The notes under the pieces: generated by a model
Told to the model about the DNA's origin: nothing
Databases searched by the model: none
Seen by the model: only the letters and a program-made list of their open reading frames with translations
Program-made: the position numbers and the translations under genes
Part shown: in pieces, positions 52,315-61,805 of the stretch
How positions within the stretch are numbered: position 1 is the stretch's first letter
Layout of the letters: every line of letters starts with the position of its first letter
Assembly (NCBI GenBank): GCA_002724635.1
Contig: PBPM01000105.1
Location: 1 to 62,470, forward strand
DNA from: Rhodospirillaceae bacterium
GTDB taxonomy: Bacteria; Pseudomonadota; Alphaproteobacteria; UBA6615
Length of the DNA stretch: 62,470 nucleotides
Direction: 5' to 3'

Positions 52315-55083
52315 TTATTCGCCCAGAAAAGCTTCCGTCGCTTCGATGGCTTCGATCAGGCCAATGCGTTCCGGCACAACGTCGTGGGGAAAGGCGCTGA
52401 ACAGGCGCGTCGGCGTTGCGGCGTCGAGGATTACGAATACACCCCGGTCGTCCTTGCGCCGGATGAGGCGGCCATAGGCCTGGGCGAGGCGCAGGCGTGC
52501 GAGCAGGTCGTCATGGTTACGGCCACCGAACGCCTCGCGACGGGCGCGGTGCAGGATCGTTGGGCGCGGCCAGGGGATGCGGTCGAAGGCGAGCATGCGG
52601 AGTGAACGTCCGGGCACATCGACCCCGTCGCGTACGGCGTCGGTGCCGAGCAGGCAGGCGTCGGTCTCCGCCCGGAAGATGTCTATCAGGGTCGCGACGT
52701 TGAGCGCCTCCACATGCTGGGCGTAGAGCGGCAGCCCGGCGGCATCGAGTGCGTCGGCCATGCGCGCATGTACCTGGCGCAGCCGCGCGATCGAGGTAAA
52801 GAGCCCGATCCCGCCGCCGCCCGCTGCGAGGAACAGTTCGCGCATCGCGGCCGCAATCTGGTCGGCATCATTGCGGCGTACGTCAGTGACGACAAACACG
52901 CGGGTTTGTTCGCCATAGTCGAAGGGCGAGGCGACGCGGGCGTGGATGGCAGGCGCAGGCATATGCACAGAGCCGGTACGGGCCTCGGCGCTGTTCCAGT
53001 CCGGTTCAGCATCCGCTATGCGGTCGGTCAGCGTCGCTGAGGTGAATACCATGCCGTGAGTAATTGGCGCCATGGCCTGAGCGAAGGGCAGGGTTGGGTC
53101 CACCCAGTGCCGGTAGAGGCCGGCGTCGACCTCGCGACCGTCAATGCGCTCCACCTCTATCCAATCGACGAAGGCGTCTGACACGGGCTCGTTGATTGCG
53201 TCGAGCATGTCGATCCAGGCGCTTATCAGTATTTCCGTGCGCCGTTGCAGGGCGCGTGCGACCGCCTCGATACGCTCGCGCGTGGCTCTTTCGAGCTCGT
53301 CGGCATCGTTGTCCAGCCGCTGGATCAGTCGGCTACAGAGCTTGCTGAGGGGTGTCGCTAGACCGACAAGGTTCTCGCGCAACGCGGCGGCGGCATCGGG
53401 CAGGCCATCCGAAGGCGGGCGAACCTCCGTCTCGAGTGAATAGGCGGCGTCGCCGGCATTAGCGCGGGCGAACACCTGTTCACGGACCTCGGCTAGGAAG
53501 GCTTCCGCCGGGCCCTCGGTCATCGTGCCAGAAAGGCGATTGAGCCAGCCGGGGGCGGGCAGAATCTGCGCCGCGTCAAGTGCCGCGGCGAGCGCTTCGG
53601 CCGCGTTGGTGTCGTCGGCGGCGATCAGGCCCTCCGTCCGCTCGCGCAGGCCGCGTGCCCGGCCACCCGACCGGCGCCGACTGCCGCCCTCGTTACCGAG
53701 CAGCCAGCGGCGCAACTCGGCCATCTCGTGCCCGCTCAGATGTGCGGCAAATGCCGAATCGGCGGCGTCGAAAATATGGTGGCCCTCGTCGAAGACATAC
53801 CGCGAGGGGATGTTGCCGCCATCGTTCGCACCGCCGTCGGCGGCGCTAAGCGCGGCCTGTATCATCACCAGCGCGTGGTTGGCTACTACCAGTCGAGCCT
53901 TGCGCGCCTTGCGCACCGAGTGCTCGACGAAGCAGCGGCTGTAATGGCTGCAGGCGGAATAGATGCATTCGCCGCGCCGGTCCGAGAGGCCTAGGGTGGG
54001 CGGCACGCCGACCAAATCGACCAGCCAGGCGGGAAAGTCGCCGCCTAGGTCGCCGTCTCGCGTGGCCTGGACCCAGCGCGCTGTGAGCGCCACCCCGAGA
54101 GCATTACGCCGCTGCAGTGTCGTGAAGCGACCTACCGCGTCCTCGAGATTTAGTAGGCAGAGATAATTCTCCCGGCCCTTGCGGATCACCACCCGCCGCG
54201 CCTTCTCCTCAGGGTCGGGATAGAGGCTGTCAAGCTCCTGGTCGATTTGCTGCTGCAGGTTGCGCGTGTAGGTGCTGATCCAGACCGGACCGGCATTCTT
54301 CTCCGACCATAGGCTGGCCGGCGCGATGTAACCTAGCGTCTTGCCAGTGCCGGTGCCCGCCTCGGCGAGGACAATGTTGGGGCTGTCCGGCGCGGTGCGT
54401 GTGGCAAAGGCGTCTGCAGTTGCGGCGGCGTAGTCGAGCTGTCCCTCGCGTCTCTCAGCATCGAACCCGAGCAGCAGCGCGAGGCGTTCACGCGCCTCGT
54501 CGGCGGAGACCGGGTCGTTTCCTGGGGGCGGCTCCGGTGCGGTCTCGCTCCACTCGGGGACGTCGCGCCAGACGGCCAGCGCGCTCGCCACCCGGGCGTC
54601 GCTGTGGTCGGGCGAGTCGTTCGTGTTGAGGGCTGCGAGCACGAGGGGTGCCCACAGCCAGCCCGTACGCTGCAGCGCACGCGCGATCGCCGCGGCATTC
54701 TCATAGTTCTGGCGGGCCTCGGTGAGGTCGCCGAGCAGGCGGTCTGCGACTGCGACCAGCGCGTCCGCCTCGTCCGCGTCCGTGATTCCCAGCGTGCGGG
54801 CGAGTCCGCGGACGGTCGGCAGGGTGAATTCCGCCGGACGGACGAAAGCGAAAAGCTCAAGCACGTCGTAACCGTTGACATGGTCCGTGCCCAGCCGCCG
54901 GGCGGTTGACGGGGCGTGGCACAGGATTGGCGGCTGCGCGCGGGCGCGCCGCGCCGCCTCGTCGGCGCCGAGCGCATCGCGCGTGCCGTCCGGCGCGCGC
55001 CAAGTCGCGAAGCTGCGGCCGACGACGAGTGCCGGCATATCGACCGCGCGGACGTCGGGGGCGGGGAGGGGGTGTTTGCTCAT
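52315..55083 (-). CDS. DinG/XPD-like ATP-dependent DNA helicase
   Basis: A 922-residue superfamily 2 helicase of the iron-sulfur DinG/XPD type. Walker A is EAGTGTGKTLGYIAP (about residue 242-256) and the Walker B box is FDEGHHIFD (about residue 432). Between them four Cys, one in NYLC and three in GECIYSACSHYSRC, can hold a [4Fe-4S] cluster. The C-terminal motifs VFTSATLTDR and QAYGRLIRRKDDRG are present. It should unwind damaged or structured DNA (and R-loops) 5' to 3'. An N-terminal region of about 200 residues precedes the helicase core. I start at ATG 55083; upstream frame reads non-coding. It converges with the AEC gene. Confidence 0.9.
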   Translation of the reverse strand: MSKHPLPAPDVRAVDMPALVVGRSFATWRAPDGTRDALGADEAARRARAQPPILCHAPSTARRLGTDHVNGYDVLELFAFVRPAEFTLPTVRGLARTLGITDADEADALVAVADRLLGDLTEARQNYENAAAIARALQRTGWLWAPLVLAALNTNDSPDHSDARVASALAVWRDVPEWSETAPEPPPGNDPVSADEARERLALLLGFDAERREGQLDYAAATADAFATRTAPDSPNIVLAEAGTGTGKTLGYIAPASLWSEKNAGPVWISTYTRNLQQQIDQELDSLYPDPEEKARRVVIRKGRENYLCLLNLEDAVGRFTTLQRRNALGVALTARWVQATRDGDLGGDFPAWLVDLVGVPPTLGLSDRRGECIYSACSHYSRCFVEHSVRKARKARLVVANHALVMIQAALSAADGGANDGGNIPSRYVFDEGHHIFDAADSAFAAHLSGHEMAELRRWLLGNEGGSRRRSGGRARGLRERTEGLIAADDTNAAEALAAALDAAQILPAPGWLNRLSGTMTEGPAEAFLAEVREQVFARANAGDAAYSLETEVRPPSDGLPDAAAALRENLVGLATPLSKLCSRLIQRLDNDADELERATRERIEAVARALQRRTEILISAWIDMLDAINEPVSDAFVDWIEVERIDGREVDAGLYRHWVDPTLPFAQAMAPITHGMVFTSATLTDRIADAEPDWNSAEARTGSVHMPAPAIHARVASPFDYGEQTRVFVVTDVRRNDADQIAAAMRELFLAAGGGGIGLFTSIARLRQVHARMADALDAAGLPLYAQHVEALNVATLIDIFRAETDACLLGTDAVRDGVDVPGRSLRMLAFDRIPWPRPTILHRARREAFGGRNHDDLLARLRLAQAYGRLIRRKDDRGVFVILDAATPTRLFSAFPHDVVPERIGLIEAIEATEAFLGE

Positions 55084-55196
55084 TGGGTGAGAGTAGCGGG
55101 GCGCCTCCGAATCCCGAAAGCATTGTCGAGATTTGTGGCAGATTCGATTCAAATAGCTATCAAAGCGAGATACCCGAAGCATTCCAAGGGGCTGGT

Positions 55197-55472
55197 ATGA
55201 TTGATCAAGGTTCCATGACGCATCTGTCGGCGCTGGTGGCGAAGCCGCCCGCTGAGGAGCCGGCGGTCTCGCCCTAGAGCTCCGAAGGCAGTCCCGAGAA
55301 CCAGAGCCCTGAATATCCGGCCAATTCGGTTGATGTCTCCGACGAAGCGCAGATCATCCAGACGGTCCGGGAGGCGGCCGACGCCTGGGTCGATCGCACG
55401 TCGATTGAAACCTTTGTGAAACACTCCGTTTCGCTGTCCGATTGCGCCACAAGCCTCAACCTGACCATCTGA
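55197..55472 (+). pseudogene. Small reading frame interrupted by an in-frame TAG
   Basis: ATG 55197 has AAGGGG six bases upstream. A 26-residue frame (MIDQGSMTHLSALVAKPP...) reaches TAG at 55275-55277, after which the same frame stays open for 64 codons to TGA at 55470. The second part reads like protein (DEAQIIQTVREAADAWVDRT, then ETFVKHSVSLSD). I recognise no family. It lies between the helicase and lysyl-tRNA synthetase genes. An amber mutation in a real small gene, a sequencing error, or a chance frame are all possible; no recoding signal was seen. The rest of the gap holds only promoter-length DNA. Confidence 0.35.
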
Positions 55473-55564
55473 TGCCCGTCCCGTCGGGTGCGGAGGGTGG
55501 TTGACCTGATTCCGGCCCGAGCCTAGGTTCCGCCGCACGATATTTGGTGGGAAACCACGGGCTC

Positions 55565-57166
55565 ATGGCACACGATCAAGACATGCTTCTGACGGCGAAG
55601 GCCTGGCCATTCAAGGAGGCGCGGTCGATTCTCGACCGACTCAGCGGACCCGCCGCCGCCCCTAGCCTCGACAAGGGCTATGTCCTATTCGAGACCGGTT
55701 ACGGTCCGTCGGGCCTGCCCCATATTGGCACCTTCGGCGAGGTAGCGCGTACCACCATGGTGCGTCGTGCCTTCGCCGAACTGTCGGATATTCCCACGCG
55801 CCTTATCGCTTTCTCCGACGACATGGACGGTCTGCGTAAGGTGCCAACGAACCTGCCCGAACAGGAGATGCTCGCGGGCCATCTGGGCAAGCCGCTGACC
55901 GCCGTACCCGACCCATTTGGCACCCATGATAGCTTCGCGGCTCACAATAATGCGCGCCTGCGGTCGTTCCTCGACGACTTCGGTTTCGCGTATGAATTTT
56001 ACAGCTCGACCGAATGCTACAAGGCAGGCCTGTTCGACGACACGCTGCGCGCGATGTTGGCGCATTACGACGCGATTATGGGAGTGATTCTGCCTACCCT
56101 AGGCGCGGAACGGCAAGCGACCTACAGCCCGTTCCTGCCGGTCTGTCCGCGCACGGGTGTGGTGCTGCAGGTGCCGATGGATGTCACCGATCCCGATGCG
56201 GGCACAGTCACCTATACCGACCCCGAGACGGGGGCTTCGATCGAGACCCCGGTCACCGGCGGTCACTGTAAGCTGCAATGGAAGGCCGACTGGGCAATGC
56301 GCTGGGTCGCTCTTTCGGTCGACTACGAGATGTCGGGCAAGGACTTGATCGATTCCGTGAACTTGTCGGGGAAGATCTGCCGAATCCTTGGCGCGAGGCC
56401 GCCGGCCGGGCTGACCTACGAATTGTTTCTCGACGACAAGGGCGAGAAGATATCCAAGTCGCGCGGCAACGGGCTAACAATAGAAGATTGGCTCACCTAT
56501 GGCCCGCCCGAGAGCTTGTCCCACTACATGTTTGGCAAGCCAAAGTCGGCCAAGCGGCTGCATTTTGATGTTATCCCGAAATCGGTCGACGAGTATCTGA
56601 CCAATGTCGCAAGTTTTCCGGGCCTAGCGCCAGACAAGCAGCTCGATAGCCCGGCCTGGCACATCCATGCTGGCGATGTGCCGCCGGCGGGCGCGGATCT
56701 GTCCTTTGGCCTGCTGCTCAACCTAGCGGGCGCCTGTAACTCCGAGGACCCGGATGTGCTGTGGGGCTTCATCGCACGCTATGCCGTTGGTGCGACGCCG
56801 GAGAACAGCCCCTTCCTCGACCGGCTCGTCGGCCACGCGATCGCCTATTATCGAGACTTTGTGAAGCCGTCGAAACAATATCGTGCGCCAGACGACCGTG
56901 AACGCGCGGCGCTGACGGAACTAGCGGACCGCTTAGCCGCTATGCCGGCGGACTCGGACGGCGAGGCGCTGCAGAACCAAGTCTACGCCGTGGGCAAGGC
57001 GCATGATTTCGAGCCCCTGCGCGACTGGTTCCGCACTCTCTATGAGGTGTTGTTCGGGCAAAGCCAGGGGCCGCGCTTCGGCTCATTCGCCGCGCTATAC
57101 GGCCGCGACGCGACGGTCGATCTTTTGCGCCGGGCGCTTGCCGGCGAGGATCTCAGTATCGCCTGA
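55565..57166 (+). CDS. lysK: Lysine--tRNA ligase, class I
   Basis: A 533-residue class I-type lysyl-tRNA synthetase, the kind found in archaea and many alphaproteobacteria in place of the class II enzyme. The HIGH-type motif is [10 protein letters not shown] (His53) and the KMSKS-type motif is KISKSRGN (Lys295). Both occupy the right places in a Rossmann-fold catalytic domain; the C-terminal alpha-helical cage domain follows. It charges tRNA-Lys with lysine in the cytoplasm. I use ATG 55565; TTG 55544 in frame could be an alternative. It converges with the aminotransferase gene with 8 bp between. Confidence 0.95.
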   Translation: MAHDQDMLLTAKAWPFKEARSILDRLSGPAAAPSLDKGYVLFETGYGPSGLPHIGTFGEVARTTMVRRAFAELSDIPTRLIAFSDDMDGLRKVPTNLPEQEMLAGHLGKPLTAVPDPFGTHDSFAAHNNARLRSFLDDFGFAYEFYSSTECYKAGLFDDTLRAMLAHYDAIMGVILPTLGAERQATYSPFLPVCPRTGVVLQVPMDVTDPDAGTVTYTDPETGASIETPVTGGHCKLQWKADWAMRWVALSVDYEMSGKDLIDSVNLSGKICRILGARPPAGLTYELFLDDKGEKISKSRGNGLTIEDWLTYGPPESLSHYMFGKPKSAKRLHFDVIPKSVDEYLTNVASFPGLAPDKQLDSPAWHIHAGDVPPAGADLSFGLLLNLAGACNSEDPDVLWGFIARYAVGATPENSPFLDRLVGHAIAYYRDFVKPSKQYRAPDDRERAALTELADRLAAMPADSDGEALQNQVYAVGKAHDFEPLRDWFRTLYEVLFGQSQGPRFGSFAALYGRDATVDLLRRALAGEDLSIA

Positions 57167-57174
57167 CTGCGGTG

Positions 57175-58023
57175 CTATGCCCTGTTTGCGTGGGCGAAGG
57201 CCCAGTATAGCTCTCGGGCCCGGTGGTAGATCGGGCCTGGCTGTAGCTGCCGGTCCTCGTAACGGATGACGGGCTGGACCTTGCCGTAGTTGCCGGAGTT
57301 GAAAATCTCGTCCGCCGCGTCTAACTCCGCAGTCTCCACCGTGCGTTCCTGCACCTCGATGCCGTCCTCGCGCAGCAACCCGATCAGCCGCTGGCGGGTG
57401 ATGCCGTTCAGGAAGGACCCGTTAGGGACCGGCGTGATCGCGACGCCGTCGCGCACGATCCAGATGTTGGCGGTTGCTAACTCTGCGACATGTCCCAATG
57501 AGTCGCGCATAACCGGATTGTCGAAGCCACGTTCGCGGGCATCGATGATCGCGCGCGAGGAATTGGGATAGTGGCACGACGCCTTGGCGTCGGTCGGGGC
57601 GACTTCGGGCCCGGGCCGGCGATAGGGGCTCAGGCAGCAGGAGAAGCCGTCCCCCGTCGGCATCGGCGCTTCGAACACGGTCAGCACGAAGCGCGTGCTC
57701 GCCGAATCGGGCGCGAGCAACCCTATGCCAGCGTTGGCGTAGAGCATCGGTCGGACATAGAGTTCGGCGTCGTCGCCGAACTGCGCAATGCCGTCGCGGG
57801 CGATCTGCTCGATGTCGCCGGCCGACAGAGGGCTCTCGAGATGCATGGCCTTGGCCGAGTTCACGACCCTTTGGCAGTGGCGGTCGAGATCGGGCGTGAC
57901 TCCCTCGAAGGCGCGCGCTCCGTCGAAGGCGATCGATCCGAGCCAGATGGCGTGGGAGGTCGCGCCGATTACCGGAACGTTGCCCTCCTGCCATTCGCCG
58001 TCGATATAGGTGATCGCGGTCAT
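57175..58023 (-). CDS. Class IV aminotransferase (branched-chain aminotransferase-like)
   Basis: A 282-residue PLP enzyme of fold type IV. The catalytic Lys is in the DAKASCHYPNSSRAI segment (about residue 150). VRPMLYANAG, RDSLGHVAELATANIW and NGITRQRLIGLL are characteristic family blocks. It probably moves amino groups between branched-chain amino acids and 2-oxoglutarate; D-amino acid or 4-amino-4-deoxychorismate-type activity is an alternative. The start at 58023 follows GGAGCGGCCC; a longer frame up to 58116 has no homology. It diverges from the deformylase gene at 58163, with about 140 bp in between. Confidence 0.85.
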   Translation of the reverse strand: MTAITYIDGEWQEGNVPVIGATSHAIWLGSIAFDGARAFEGVTPDLDRHCQRVVNSAKAMHLESPLSAGDIEQIARDGIAQFGDDAELYVRPMLYANAGIGLLAPDSASTRFVLTVFEAPMPTGDGFSCCLSPYRRPGPEVAPTDAKASCHYPNSSRAIIDARERGFDNPVMRDSLGHVAELATANIWIVRDGVAITPVPNGSFLNGITRQRLIGLLREDGIEVQERTVETAELDAADEIFNSGNYGKVQPVIRYEDRQLQPGPIYHRARELYWAFAHANRA

Positions 58024-58162
58024 GGGCCGCTCCAGGTGCGTAAGAATGGATACCAAGGATAGCGCCATCCACCTGTAAGGCGCGAGCCTTCCGTCGTACG
58101 GTCGCAATCCGCGCAACGCGCTGGGCCTTTACGCGCGTGCAGCGTAATCGCATATTCCCATC

Positions 58163-58717
58163 ATGGCGATACTCAAGATAGCCCGCATGGGCCACCCGGT
58201 CCTCAGCACCCCCGCGGCCGAGGTTCCAGACCCGACGGCACCCGATGTCGCGCGGCTTGTGGATGCGATGATCGCGACCATGGAGGATGCGGACGGCACC
58301 GGTCTGGCCGCGCCCCAAGTGCACATGCCCTGGCGGATTGTCGTCTACAAGGTTGAAAGCGAACGTGCCGCGCACGAGGGTGCGGAAGACGTTAGCGTCC
58401 CGCTAACGGTCATGGTCAATCCGTTGGTCACCCCTGTCGGCGAGGAAACGAATCTCGGCTTCGAGGCTTGCCTGTCCGTGCCTGGCATGGCTGGGGCGGT
58501 GCGCCGCTTCGACCGGGTTCAAGTGACCTACCAGACGCTGGCGGGCAAGGCGATCACGCTGGACGCCGAGGGATTTCATGCCCGGGTGATACAGCACGAA
58601 TGCGATCATCTCGACGGCATACTCTATCCCAGCCGGATCGAGGACATGTCCCAGTTCGGTTTCGTTGAGGAGTTGAGCAAGGATCAGGCGCCCGCGGAGG
58701 AAGCCGATGACGGCTGA
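58163..58717 (+). CDS. def: Peptide deformylase
   Basis: A 184-residue metalloenzyme that removes the formyl group from new proteins. The three motifs are GTGLAAPQV (about 51-59), EACLSVPGM (about 106-114) and QHECDHLDG (about 147-155), which supply the Cys and two His metal ligands and the catalytic Glu. The second motif has Ala where the most common form has Gly (EGCLS); Ala occurs in a divergent branch. The overlap of 11 bp with the COQ9 gene shows co-translation. Because many alphaproteobacteria have more than one def gene, this may not be the main copy. Confidence 0.9.
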   Translation: MAILKIARMGHPVLSTPAAEVPDPTAPDVARLVDAMIATMEDADGTGLAAPQVHMPWRIVVYKVESERAAHEGAEDVSVPLTVMVNPLVTPVGEETNLGFEACLSVPGMAGAVRRFDRVQVTYQTLAGKAITLDAEGFHARVIQHECDHLDGILYPSRIEDMSQFGFVEELSKDQAPAEEADDG

Positions 58718-59378
58718 AACCTCTCATCTCCTCACCGAGCGGCGGGCAATCCTGGCCGCGGTTCTGCCTCATGTGCCGTTCGACGGTTGGTCGGCGAAGT
58801 CGTTGCGCGCCGCGGCGGGGGATGCGGGGCTCGACCCGGCGCTGGTGACTCTCGCCTTTCCCGGCGGGATCGCCGGGCTTATCGCCTTCTGGAGTGTTGA
58901 GGCCGACCGCGCTATGACCGCGGCTTATGACGAGGCCGACGGGGACGGGATGCGGTTTCGCGAGCGGATCACGTTCCTAGTGCGCGCCCGGATCGGCGCG
59001 GTCGTGGCCCATCGCGAGGCGGTCCGCCGCGCGCTTACCTATCTGGCTCAACCTCAGCACGGCGGGCGCGGTCTCAAATGCCTTTACCGCACCGTCGACG
59101 AGATGTGGTACGCGGCGGGCGACAGGGCAACTGACTTCAATTTCTACACCAAGCGTCTAACCCTCGCCGGGGTCTATTCCGCGACGTTGCTCTTCTGGCT
59201 CGATGACGCGTCTGAGGACAGCGAGGCGACCTGGGAATTTCTCGACCGGCGCATCGCTGGAGTCATGCGCATTCCTGCGCGTAAGGAAAACATCCGCCGC
59301 GCGATGGCCTATCTGCCCAACCCGAAGCGGTTTGCCCGGCTGGCGTCCGAACGCCTGCGCGAGGGCGGGGTCGGATAA
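58707..59378 (+). CDS. COQ9 family protein (ubiquinone biosynthesis)
   Basis: A 223-residue COQ9 homologue. The TetR-like N-terminal helices (RRAILAAVLPHVPFDGWSAKSL) and the C-terminal lipid-binding core (DEMWYAAGDRATDFNFYTKR, then LTLAGVYSATLLFWLDD) are typical. COQ9 binds isoprene lipids and helps COQ7-type hydroxylation in ubiquinone synthesis at the membrane. This family is restricted to mitochondria and alphaproteobacteria, which supports the taxonomic call. Its start overlaps the end of the deformylase gene by 11 bp. Confidence 0.92.
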   Translation: MTAETSHLLTERRAILAAVLPHVPFDGWSAKSLRAAAGDAGLDPALVTLAFPGGIAGLIAFWSVEADRAMTAAYDEADGDGMRFRERITFLVRARIGAVVAHREAVRRALTYLAQPQHGGRGLKCLYRTVDEMWYAAGDRATDFNFYTKRLTLAGVYSATLLFWLDDASEDSEATWEFLDRRIAGVMRIPARKENIRRAMAYLPNPKRFARLASERLREGGVG

Positions 59379-59504
59379 TTACGTTTCTCAGGGTGCTCCG
59401 AATCGCGTCACAAAGCCGGCAAGCTGACATTCAGGAGTTTTTCTCGGGCGTTCATTCCATGGATTGATCTGCGCGTCCGCCTTTGCCGGGAAAGCTGTTT
59501 GCGA

Positions 59505-60593
59505 TCATCCGCCAAACGCCTTCCCCAGCCGGGTGACGTGACCCATCTTGCGGCCCGCACGGGTCTCAGTCTTGCCGTACAGATGCAGGTGCGCACTGGG
59601 GTCGGTGATTGCCTTACGCCAGGCCTCGACCTCGTCGCCGACGAGGTTTTTCATCACCGCATCGCAGCGTCGCGTGGGGTCCCCTAGCGGCAGGCCGCAG
59701 ATTGCGCGGACAAGCTGTTCATACTGGCTCGTGCGACTCGCATCTATGCTCCAGTGCCCGGAATTGTGAGGGCGTGGGGCGACCTCGTTGACCAGCACCT
59801 CGCCGTTCGCCGTCACGAACATCTCCACGGCCAGTAGGCCGATCACGCCGAGGCCTTCGCACAGTCGGATCGCAATGTCGCGGGCGGCCTCGGCGGTCGC
59901 GTCCGGAATCGCAGCCGGGACGATGGTCTCGTCGAGGATATGGTTGCGGTGCCGGTTCTCGACCGGGACGAAGGCGGCCGTATCGCCATTCGTGGAGCGG
60001 GCGACGATCACCGAGATTTCTAGTTCGAAGTCGACAAACCCCTCGAGGATGCCGCCGTCGGTTTCGGGACTTGCGCCGCTGTCGGACCAAGCATGCACCG
60101 GGTCGGTACCGTCGGCGATGGCGACCTGACCCTTGCCGTCATATCCGAAGCGCACGGTCTTCAGGACCGACGGCGTGCCGACCTCTTCGATCGCGGCGGC
60201 CAGTTCGTCGGCGCCGGTGACGGCGCGGAAGGGTGCGGTGGCGATCCCGAGTTCGTTGGCGAAACTCTTCTCGCGCAGCCTGTTCTGGGCCACGGCCTGA
60301 ACGGCGGGCGATGGACGGACCGGCGTGTGGCGGGCGATTCGTTCAAGCGTGGCGATCGGGATGTTTTCGAATTCTAGGGTCGCGACATCGATGTTGGCGG
60401 CGAAGGCATCGACCGCGTCGTTGTCGTTGAACGCGGCCAGCGTGGTCCGGGTTGCGATCTGTGCCGCGGGCTCGTCGGCGCTATGGCAGAAGACGTGACA
60501 GCGATAGCCGAGATTGGCCGCCGCCAGTGCGGTCATCCGGCCGAGCTGGCCGCCGCCGAGGATGCCGATGGTACCGCCGGGTTCGACTGGCAT
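59505..60593 (-). CDS. purK: 5-(Carboxyamino)imidazole ribonucleotide synthase (PurK)
   Basis: A 362-residue ATP-grasp enzyme. IGILGGGQLGRMTALAA at the N-terminus is the PurK mark; VLKTVRFGYDGKGQ holds the ATP-binding loop and VNEVAPRPHNSGHWSIDA the metal-binding end. It carboxylates AIR with bicarbonate and ATP in purine synthesis. It follows purE in the same direction with a 26-bp gap. The start is not certain: ATG 60593 fits the family N-terminus; an upstream GTG at 60614 would add seven residues. The 126 bp after its end hold no gene. Confidence 0.95.
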   Translation of the reverse strand: MPVEPGGTIGILGGGQLGRMTALAAANLGYRCHVFCHSADEPAAQIATRTTLAAFNDNDAVDAFAANIDVATLEFENIPIATLERIARHTPVRPSPAVQAVAQNRLREKSFANELGIATAPFRAVTGADELAAAIEEVGTPSVLKTVRFGYDGKGQVAIADGTDPVHAWSDSGASPETDGGILEGFVDFELEISVIVARSTNGDTAAFVPVENRHRNHILDETIVPAAIPDATAEAARDIAIRLCEGLGVIGLLAVEMFVTANGEVLVNEVAPRPHNSGHWSIDASRTSQYEQLVRAICGLPLGDPTRRCDAVMKNLVGDEVEAWRKAITDPSAHLHLYGKTETRAGRKMGHVTRLGKAFGG

Positions 60594-60619
60594 ACTGTCA
60601 TCTGCGCTCGCCACGGGCG

Positions 60620-61114
60620 TTAGGCGTCGTCGGTCGGTCGTTCGGCCACCGCGCCCGTCTGGTCCGCGCGCCACTCGTCGAGAGCGTTGGCCACATCGGA
60701 GTTCTCCAGCGAGACCACTGCGGCGGCGAGCAGGGCTGCGTTGACGGCCCCCGCCCGACCGATGGCGAGGGTGCCGACGGGAACGCCGGCGGGCATCTGG
60801 ACGATCGACAGCAGACTGTCCATGCCCGACAGGGCTATGCTTTCGACCGGCACGCCGAAGACCGGTAGGCTGGTCATGGCTGCAGTCATGCCCGGCAGGT
60901 GCGCCGCGCCGCCGGCCCCGGCGATGATTACCTTCAGGCCCCGGTCGCGCGCCGTCTTGGCGTAGTCGGACATCCGGTCGGGGGTGCGATGGGCCGAGAC
61001 GATCCGCGTCTCATGCGCGACCCCGAGGGTGTCAAGGGTCTCGGCAGCGTTGCGCATAGTCTCCCAGTCGGACTGGCTTCCCATGATAATCCCGACAACC
61101 GGCGCGTCTGCCAT
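60620..61114 (-). CDS. purE: N5-carboxyaminoimidazole ribonucleotide mutase (PurE)
   Basis: A 164-residue class I Pur[14 protein letters not shown] (phosphate-binding), SAHRTPDRM and [12 protein letters not shown] (active site with the conserved His) are all present. It moves the carboxyl group of N5-CAIR to give CAIR in purine synthesis. GGGAG lies before the ATG. purE is the first gene of a purE-purK pair. The gap upstream (61115-61565) carries the promoter. Confidence 0.96.
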   Translation of the reverse strand: MADAPVVGIIMGSQSDWETMRNAAETLDTLGVAHETRIVSAHRTPDRMSDYAKTARDRGLKVIIAGAGGAAHLPGMTAAMTSLPVFGVPVESIALSGMDSLLSIVQMPAGVPVGTLAIGRAGAVNAALLAAAVVSLENSDVANALDEWRADQTGAVAERPTDDA

Positions 61115-61565
61115 CTGTATCTCCCTAGGGGATGCGGGCCGTGTGGCCCAGAAAAGCGGGGATTATAGGAGCGCAGCGGAGCGTGGCAAGCGCGACCGGG
61201 CAGATTTCGCCCTATTTACAGCGAGACGCAAACATTTGTTAACCACTTCCGGAACTAGGTTCGACCGGCGTATTTATGTAGCAATCTAATTATTTGTCCG
61301 CGTTTGGTGTCACCCTGATGAGGTTCGGAAGAAGATCGAACTTACACAGACAGGCCGGACGAACACGGCGAAACCGGTCCGAGATGTGGTCGTCCGACAA
61401 ACTGTCTCCTTTCCTCAGCGACGCGGCGGCACGGCATATCGCTATTATAGTAGGCCCACGGATTGGCGCTTACGGCATCATGGCTTCCCATGCCGGGGTG
61501 AATCAGCTTAGCATTTGAAGGTTGATAACGCGATACGTCCCAGCTTTGACAAGGAGATATGCCAC
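61115..61565. other. Intergenic region upstream of purE and the DUF465 gene
   Basis: This stretch of about 450 bp separates divergent purE and the DUF465 gene. It has an AT-richer part (about 61205-61300), unlike the surrounding genes, probably for promoters. A frame at 61294-61518 (74 codons) has no good ribosome-binding site or recognised motif and is not called. I see no hairpin pair, purine riboswitch or tRNA. A TATTAT sequence near 61443 may be a -10 box. Confidence 0.4.
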
Positions 61566-61733
61566 GTGCCGATGGACAAACGGATTGAGACTCTCAAGCT
61601 AAGACACGCCTCTCTCGAAGATGAAATTGGAGGCGAGGAACAGCGCCCCAATCCAGATCAGTTCGTGATATCGGAGTTGAAGAAGGAAAAGCTCAAGCTG
61701 AAGGATGCCATCTTCACCCTTGAAGCGACCTAG
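61566..61733 (+). CDS. DUF465 / YdcH-family small protein
   Basis: A 55-residue, charged, helical protein. The pattern RIETLKLRHASLEDEI, then RPNPDQFVISELKKEKLKLK, matches DUF465, a short coiled-coil family common in alphaproteobacteria and often placed next to purE. Its molecular job is not known. I chose GTG 61566 because AAGGAG lies 9 bases upstream; the in-frame ATG 61572 is the alternative. An out-of-frame ATG at 61559 is ignored. A terminator follows at 61759. Confidence 0.85.
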   Translation: MPMDKRIETLKLRHASLEDEIGGEEQRPNPDQFVISELKKEKLKLKDAIFTLEAT

Positions 61734-61758
61734 CCGGCATAGGGTAAGAGACATTGAA

Positions 61759-61791
61759 AAAGGCGGCTCGTTAGAGCCGCCTTTATCGTTT
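61759..61791 (+). terminator. Rho-independent terminator
   Basis: A perfect 11-bp stem (aaaggcggctc / gagccgccttt, arms 61759-61769 and 61774-61784) with a GTTA loop lies 25 bp after the DUF465 stop. T-rich bases follow on the right side, and A-rich bases precede it, so it may also stop transcription of the leftward acyl-CoA ligase gene, whose stop is at 61806. Confidence 0.85.
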
Positions 61792-61805
61792 CATCTGTCG
61801 GCGCG

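Noticed and set aside
55149-55538. Reverse-strand frame of 129 codons in the helicase/LysRS gap
   Set aside because: Arg/Gly-rich with no motif; it overlaps the better-supported rightward interrupted frame and helicase start region.
61294-61518. 74-codon frame upstream of the DUF465 gene
   Set aside because: No ribosome-binding site, no recognised motif, and it sits in what should be promoter DNA.
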